The translations under genes and the position numbers were made by a program. Positions 62,661 through 64,000 of a stretch of 64,000 bases of DNA are shown in pieces; positions within the stretch are counted from its first letter, which is position 1, and each line of letters starts with the position of its first letter. Under the pieces are notes generated by a model. That model did no database searches. It saw only the letters and a list, made by a program, of their open reading frames with translations, and had not been told where the DNA came from. Source of the DNA: Candidatus Fukatsuia endosymbiont of Tuberolachnus salignus (GTDB lineage Bacteria > Pseudomonadota > Gammaproteobacteria > Enterobacterales > Enterobacteriaceae); assembly GCF_964030845.1 (NCBI RefSeq), contig NZ_OZ034983.1:2418001-2482000 (forward strand), in the 5' to 3' direction.

Positions 62661-62702
62661 GACTCGGACTCGGACTCGGACTCGGACTCGGACTCGGACT
62701 CG
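62661..62702 (+). repeat. (GACTCG)7 hexanucleotide tandem repeat
   Basis: Seven perfect GACTCG units, preceded by a partial TCG. The repeat would encode Ser-Asp on the plus strand and Pro-Ser or Arg-Val on the minus strand, but no convincing gene spans it. The purity suggests recent slippage expansion. Confidence 0.9.
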
Positions 62703-62749
62703 TGGCAATAACTGTCCCCTTGCGCGAAAAATCATCAAGTGTAAAAAGC

Positions 62750-62777
62750 GGGGGGGGGGAAGTGGGATCCCGCCCTG
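62750..62777. repeat. G10 tract and solitary ISAs1 end
   Basis: Ten G (62750-62759) are followed by AGTGGGATCCCGCCCTG, identical to 17 bp of the ISAs1 terminal repeat at 51127. The outer CCCTGT is replaced and no transposase is attached, so this is a relic end of another ISAs1 copy. Confidence 0.6.
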
Positions 62778-62954
62778 GGATTGGATCAGGCCCTATTAGC
62801 TCAGCGCCGCCGCGTCTATACCAACGCGCGGGCTGCAAACCCAACTCGCGGGTCAGGTCAACTACGTAAATGGCAGTATGTAAACGAAGTGCATTTAAAT
62901 CCACAAAAATTACATGAAAAAAAAGGCGATATTCAGTCCCAAAAAGCGGCCTAG
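62778..62954 (+). pseudogene. Transposase OrfB (rve type) C-terminal fragment
   Basis: A start-less frame reads LDQALLAQRRRVYTNARAAN, then PTRGSGQLRKWQYVNEVHLN, then PQKLHEKKGD, and ends at TAG 62952. The pattern AxxNPxRxxG...W....VxLNP resembles the C-terminal tail of IS3-like integrase-core transposases. It starts exactly after the solitary ISAs1 end. Confidence 0.4.
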
Positions 62955-62969
62955 AATTTTATGTTCCGC

Positions 62970-63236
62970 GCGATAACTACATTGACAATTACCGCCCCCA
63001 AAACAGGCCGCGCGTTCCTGTTGGTAAGCAGCCGGATAAAGCTCAACATCTTTGATTAATGCTTCCTTATCTATCTTGCGCCGACGCGGGCTCGACTATT
63101 GCGGCTCTATTCGCCTTAGCCAACGAGTTAACGAATCCTGGCCAAGGTGAAAACGCTTAGCTGTTTATCTTATGCTCAGTCCTTCTTGTTCCCGAACACA
63201 GAAGACTTTTCGCCGAAAATCAAATGAATAACTCAT
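62970..63236 (-). pseudogene. IS630-family OrfA remnant with stops
   Basis: From ATG 63236 the minus strand reads MSYSFDFRRKVFCVREQEGL and SIR, then a stop, TAKRFHLGQDSLTRWLRRIE, another stop after PQ, and KIDKEALIKDVELYPAAYQQ. The order is that of two-frame IS630 OrfA proteins (HTH then the KIDxEALxxDVExYPDAYxxER block). Two in-frame stops and the missing OrfB make it inactive. Confidence 0.62.
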
Positions 63237-63596
63237 CTTTAGCTCATTTGGATTATTTTTTATATTGTAACTAAAATTAAAGTTCATATTTAATATATAA
63301 AAATAAATGACAAATAACCATACAAATTGCGGAGATAAGAATGGACTGATATAAAATATCGCTCGTCAAGATAAGCATGGAATACATAATGACTTTATTG
63401 GGCACTGTTCACTGACCGAGCCTGTCATAAACGTATTTGTGGTTATCCCACACCTATATTTAGCACCTAGACTGGACTGTTTGTATTAAAGAAGAAGGAG
63501 TTTTTATCTCAGGGTAGTGAGCATGTTCCGTTTGGTTGCACTATAATCTAGAGGTCGGGTTTGAGCTAGTACAATTAATAATTAGGAGAAATAATT
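63237..63596. promoter_or_regulatory. Leader of the right-edge gene
   Basis: No gene is recognised. 63240-63350 is AT-rich. TATAAT occurs at 63542-63547, about 50 bp before the start codon at 63597, but without a convincing -35 box. AGGAG at 63583-63587 is a good ribosome-binding site. Confidence 0.35.
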
Positions 63597-64000
63597 ATGT
63601 TGACTACTTCCAACGTGCCGCTGGGTATCACTGGAGTGTATACTCACACTGCTAGAGACGAGTACCCACCTTGGATCGGTATTACACACATAACAAATTC
63701 TTCTTTTACCTCTAAAGCTTCTCGGTCTCATCCTGATAGTAGGCGACAGTCTGCATGTTGTGTTGTTGACATGGGCGCTCCTTTCATTGCTGAAATTTTT
63801 CAGCCTCATGTTGTTGAAATCCTTGCCTCTGGGCTAAACCTACGTGACTATAATACATTCACTCTTACAAACAGTGGAATAAGATTAGTACTGCGTTCAG
63901 AGAGAGAGATGATAGAAGGTTTGAAAGCTAACAACTATTCAGAAGGAAGCCTGAAACGACATGAAAAACATCTCTACATGGAACTACTAAAGAAATGTAA
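63597..64000 (+). CDS. Unrecognised gene, open at the right edge
   Basis: ATG 63597 has AGGAG 9 nt upstream, and the frame stays open for at least 134 codons to the window end. It starts MLTTSNVPLGITGVYTHTAR. The first ~75 residues are Ser/Thr/Pro-rich and polar. From ~85 it becomes helical and charged (NSGIRLVLRSEREMIEGLKA, then SLKRHEKHLYMELLKK). I do not recognise the family. The polar N-terminus and island setting would fit a secreted effector, but that is a guess. The lone position after transposase debris suggests its own promoter. Confidence 0.55.
   Translation, partial: MLTTSNVPLGITGVYTHTARDEYPPWIGITHITNSSFTSKASRSHPDSRRQSACCVVDMGAPFIAEIFQPHVVEILASGLNLRDYNTFTLTNSGIRLVLRSEREMIEGLKANNYSEGSLKRHEKHLYMELLKKC

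Noticed and set aside
62655..62710. Tandem repeat as a CRISPR array
   Set aside because: Units are 6 bp with no spacers and no cas genes nearby; it is a simple hexanucleotide repeat.

Overview
The window looks like a chromosomal virulence and accessory island of an insect-associated enterobacterium, most like the aphid facultative symbionts (Regiella or Hamiltonella type). Four things point that way. There are insecticidal Tc toxin genes and SifA-type type III effectors. There are ERIC-like 127-bp enterobacterial repeats. Mobile-element debris is dense (Tn3, IS3, ISAs1, IS5, IS110, IS481, IS630). Many genes are broken by single-base frameshifts. The species is an inference from content; no rRNA or tRNA gene was seen.

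Layout. 1-2.8 kb: decayed Tn3 transposase, a fimbrial-like fragment and an IS3 remnant. 3.1-7.7 kb: three candidate type III effectors. One (6724-7719) is SifA/SifB-like with a WxxxE motif, one (3093-4199) has the SPI-2-type N-terminal domain, and one (4753-6606) is unrecognised. 8.0-8.5 kb: a decayed PemI/PemK-type toxin-antitoxin pair. 8.9-17.3 kb: a giant modular toxin split by a frameshift at a C8 tract. 17.4-24.8 kb, opposite strand: a 2453-residue relative of clostridial TcdA/TcdB (glycosyltransferase, C80 protease, pore region). 25.1-27.2 kb: an MFS transporter and a LuxR-type regulator. 27.6-48.4 kb: a Tc complex with two tandem TcA genes (both frameshifted), TcB, and a TcC whose variable tail looks like a nucleotide or nucleic-acid deaminase. 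48.6-51.1 kb: a phage-type lysis cassette (holin, transglycosylase, Rz with nested Rz1), a small membrane protein and a Q-like antiterminator. 51.1-52.5 kb: an intact-looking ISAs1 element beside an IS5 fragment. 52.8-61.5 kb: a second giant modular toxin whose N-terminus is an anthrax edema-factor-type adenylate cyclase; it is frameshifted and then interrupted by an IS110 element. 61.5-63.2 kb: a graveyard of transposase fragments. 63.6-64.0 kb: start of an unrecognised gene that leaves the window.

How the parts fit. The two giant toxins at 8.9 kb and 52.8 kb share one delivery chassis: a degenerate C80-like fold, a degenerate papain/YopT-like region, a TcdA/TcdB-type pore segment, then FG-GAP or RTX-like repeats. 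Their N-terminal warheads differ: ADP-ribosyltransferase-like in one, edema-factor cyclase in the other. The TcdA/TcdB-like protein carries a third warhead with an intact-looking C80 protease. The lysis cassette directly after TcC fits the phage-derived holin/endolysin/spanin release route described for Tc toxins in Yersinia. Both TcA genes carry the same dyad about 40 bp before the start codon, which suggests shared control. Whether the frameshifted toxins still make product cannot be judged from DNA alone.
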